Source: Komagataeibacter xylinus (lineage in GTDB: Bacteria > Pseudomonadota > Alphaproteobacteria > Acetobacterales > Acetobacteraceae). From it: a DNA stretch of 64,000 nucleotides. Location of the stretch: NCBI RefSeq assembly GCF_009834365.1, contig NZ_CP041348.1:1112501-1176500 (forward strand). Direction: 5' to 3'. Below the pieces are notes generated by a model that worked only from the letters and a program-made list of their open reading frames with translations, made no database searches and had not been told where the DNA came from. Made by a program: the position numbers and the translations under genes. Below, in pieces: positions 63,299 to 64,000 of the stretch. The first letter of the stretch is position 1. Each line of letters opens with the position of its first letter.

Positions 63299-63901
63299 TC
63301 ACCCTGCCTGCGCCGGCCCTTTTGACACGACCACCATGGCCGGCTTGAGCAGCCGCCCGTGCAGGGTCCAGGCCGGGGTCCAGGCCTCCATCACGGTATC
63401 GGCGGGATGTTCGTCGCTGTGCTGCTGGCTCATGGCCTGATGCAGGTTGGCGTCAAAGGGCTTGCCCTTCGCATCTTCCGCCTTGATGCCATTGCGCTCG
63501 AGAATGCCCATGAACGAACGCTCGGTGCTCTCGATGCCTTCGCGCATGCTGGTCAGCAGTTTGTCCTCGCCCTCGGCCGGCTTGGGCAGGCTGGCCAGCG
63601 CGCGCTTGAGGTTCTCGGCGGCCTCGACCACGTCCTTGGCGAATTTCTGCACGGCGTACTGCCGGGCGTCTTCCACTTCGCGCTTGGTGCGGGTGCGCAG
63701 GTTCTGCATGTCGGCTTCCGCGCGCATCCACTTGTCGCGCATGGCCGAGACTTCGGCTTCAAGCTCGGCTATGCGCGGATCGGGTCCGGCCTCCGCCTCG
63801 GGCGCTGCCGCTTCATGGGCGGGCGCTTCATGGGCGTCGGAGGGCGTGCCGTCGCCATGGGGGGCGTCGGCAAAGGGGGTGGGGTCTGTGTTCTCGCTCA
63901 T
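63299..63901 (-). CDS. grpE: Nucleotide exchange factor GrpE
   Basis: The 200-residue protein has an acidic/Ala-rich start, a long helix (ELEAEVSAMRDKWMRAEADM, then QNLRTRTKREVEDARQYAVQ) and a compact beta domain (HQAMSQQHSDEHPADTVMEA, LLKPAMVVVSKG), as in GrpE. It releases ADP from DnaK. The start at MSENTDPTPF is preferred over 63937. It is 185 bases upstream of dnaK. The region up to the window end contains no clear sigma-32 promoter. Confidence 0.95.
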   Translation of the reverse strand: MSENTDPTPFADAPHGDGTPSDAHEAPAHEAAAPEAEAGPDPRIAELEAEVSAMRDKWMRAEADMQNLRTRTKREVEDARQYAVQKFAKDVVEAAENLKRALASLPKPAEGEDKLLTSMREGIESTERSFMGILERNGIKAEDAKGKPFDANLHQAMSQQHSDEHPADTVMEAWTPAWTLHGRLLKPAMVVVSKGPAQAG

Positions 63902-64000
63902 GCTCTTACAAGTAGGTAACGACTGACCGATGGACAAGGCATTGCGCTCCCGGCAGGCATACCGATTTTGCGCAACATCCCTGCCGTGAACGGAGCAGCC

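Noticed and set aside
63902..64000. Sigma-32 heat-shock promoter before grpE
   Set aside because: No CTTGAAA or CCCCATNT boxes with proper spacing are visible in the 99 available bases; the promoter may lie beyond the window.

Overview
The window looks like a chromosomal segment of an acetic acid bacterium, most likely Komagataeibacter or a close relative (Acetobacteraceae). This rests on high GC, the alphaproteobacterial gene orders parB-parA-rsmG-mnmG-mnmE and trpB-trpA-accD-folC, a Hint-domain surface protein of a type common in this family, and a 930 bp IS5-family element with the size, ends and 3 bp duplication known for IS1031 of 'Acetobacter xylinum'. Species assignment is inference.

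Region 1 (1-9.5 kb) is accessory and insertion-rich. A MerR-type regulator (cut by the window edge) lies next to a DJ-1/PfpI (Hsp31-like) gene. An IS66-family element with an 8 bp target duplication splits that gene. Its promoter lies back to back with that of an NAD-dependent epimerase-like gene, and both promoters have the 19 bp spacer and internal dyad of MerR-controlled promoters. After an AT-rich, gene-free stretch comes a two-gene unit: a two-transmembrane protein of unknown function overlapped by a 209-codon cupin-like gene. The second gene is broken by an IS110/IS1111-type element and again by the IS1031-like element. Removing both restores one exact reading frame.

Region 2 (9.5-29.8 kb) is core housekeeping, nearly all on the minus strand: htrA/degP, tadA, a histidine phosphatase, an uncharacterised PLP-type protein, an RluA-type pseudouridine synthase, ftsK, rsmD, an RluB-type synthase, a class I amidotransferase, tRNA-Lys(CTT), parB, parA, rsmG, mnmG, mnmE and rho. 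An ogt-like gene and a quinone reductase lie on the plus strand between mnmE and rho. Two perfect 16 bp parS sites sit inside rsmG and mnmE, which suggests an origin-proximal position.

Region 3 (30-39.4 kb) is a surface/envelope island: a GT61 glycosyltransferase, a GT17-like glycosyltransferase fused to an F5/8-type C domain, a large secreted protein of unknown function, a Hint-domain protein, an XRE regulator and an outer-membrane porin. A decayed fragment of the porin 3' end lies upstream of the Hint gene.

Region 4 (39.5-64 kb) is mostly core: corA-like, trpB, trpA, accD, folC, two sugar-porter MFS transporters, a Fur/Zur regulator, a flavin reductase, an enoyl-CoA hydratase family protein, SelO, an S9 peptidase, a DedA protein, an SDR, trmB, metK, dapB and dnaJ-dnaK-grpE.

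The most striking non-coding feature is a family of nine dispersed palindromic repeats (full copies about 80 bp, built from two hairpins inside an outer stem). They sit almost without exception directly beyond stop codons between 12 and 59 kb and are absent from the insertion-rich first 9.5 kb.
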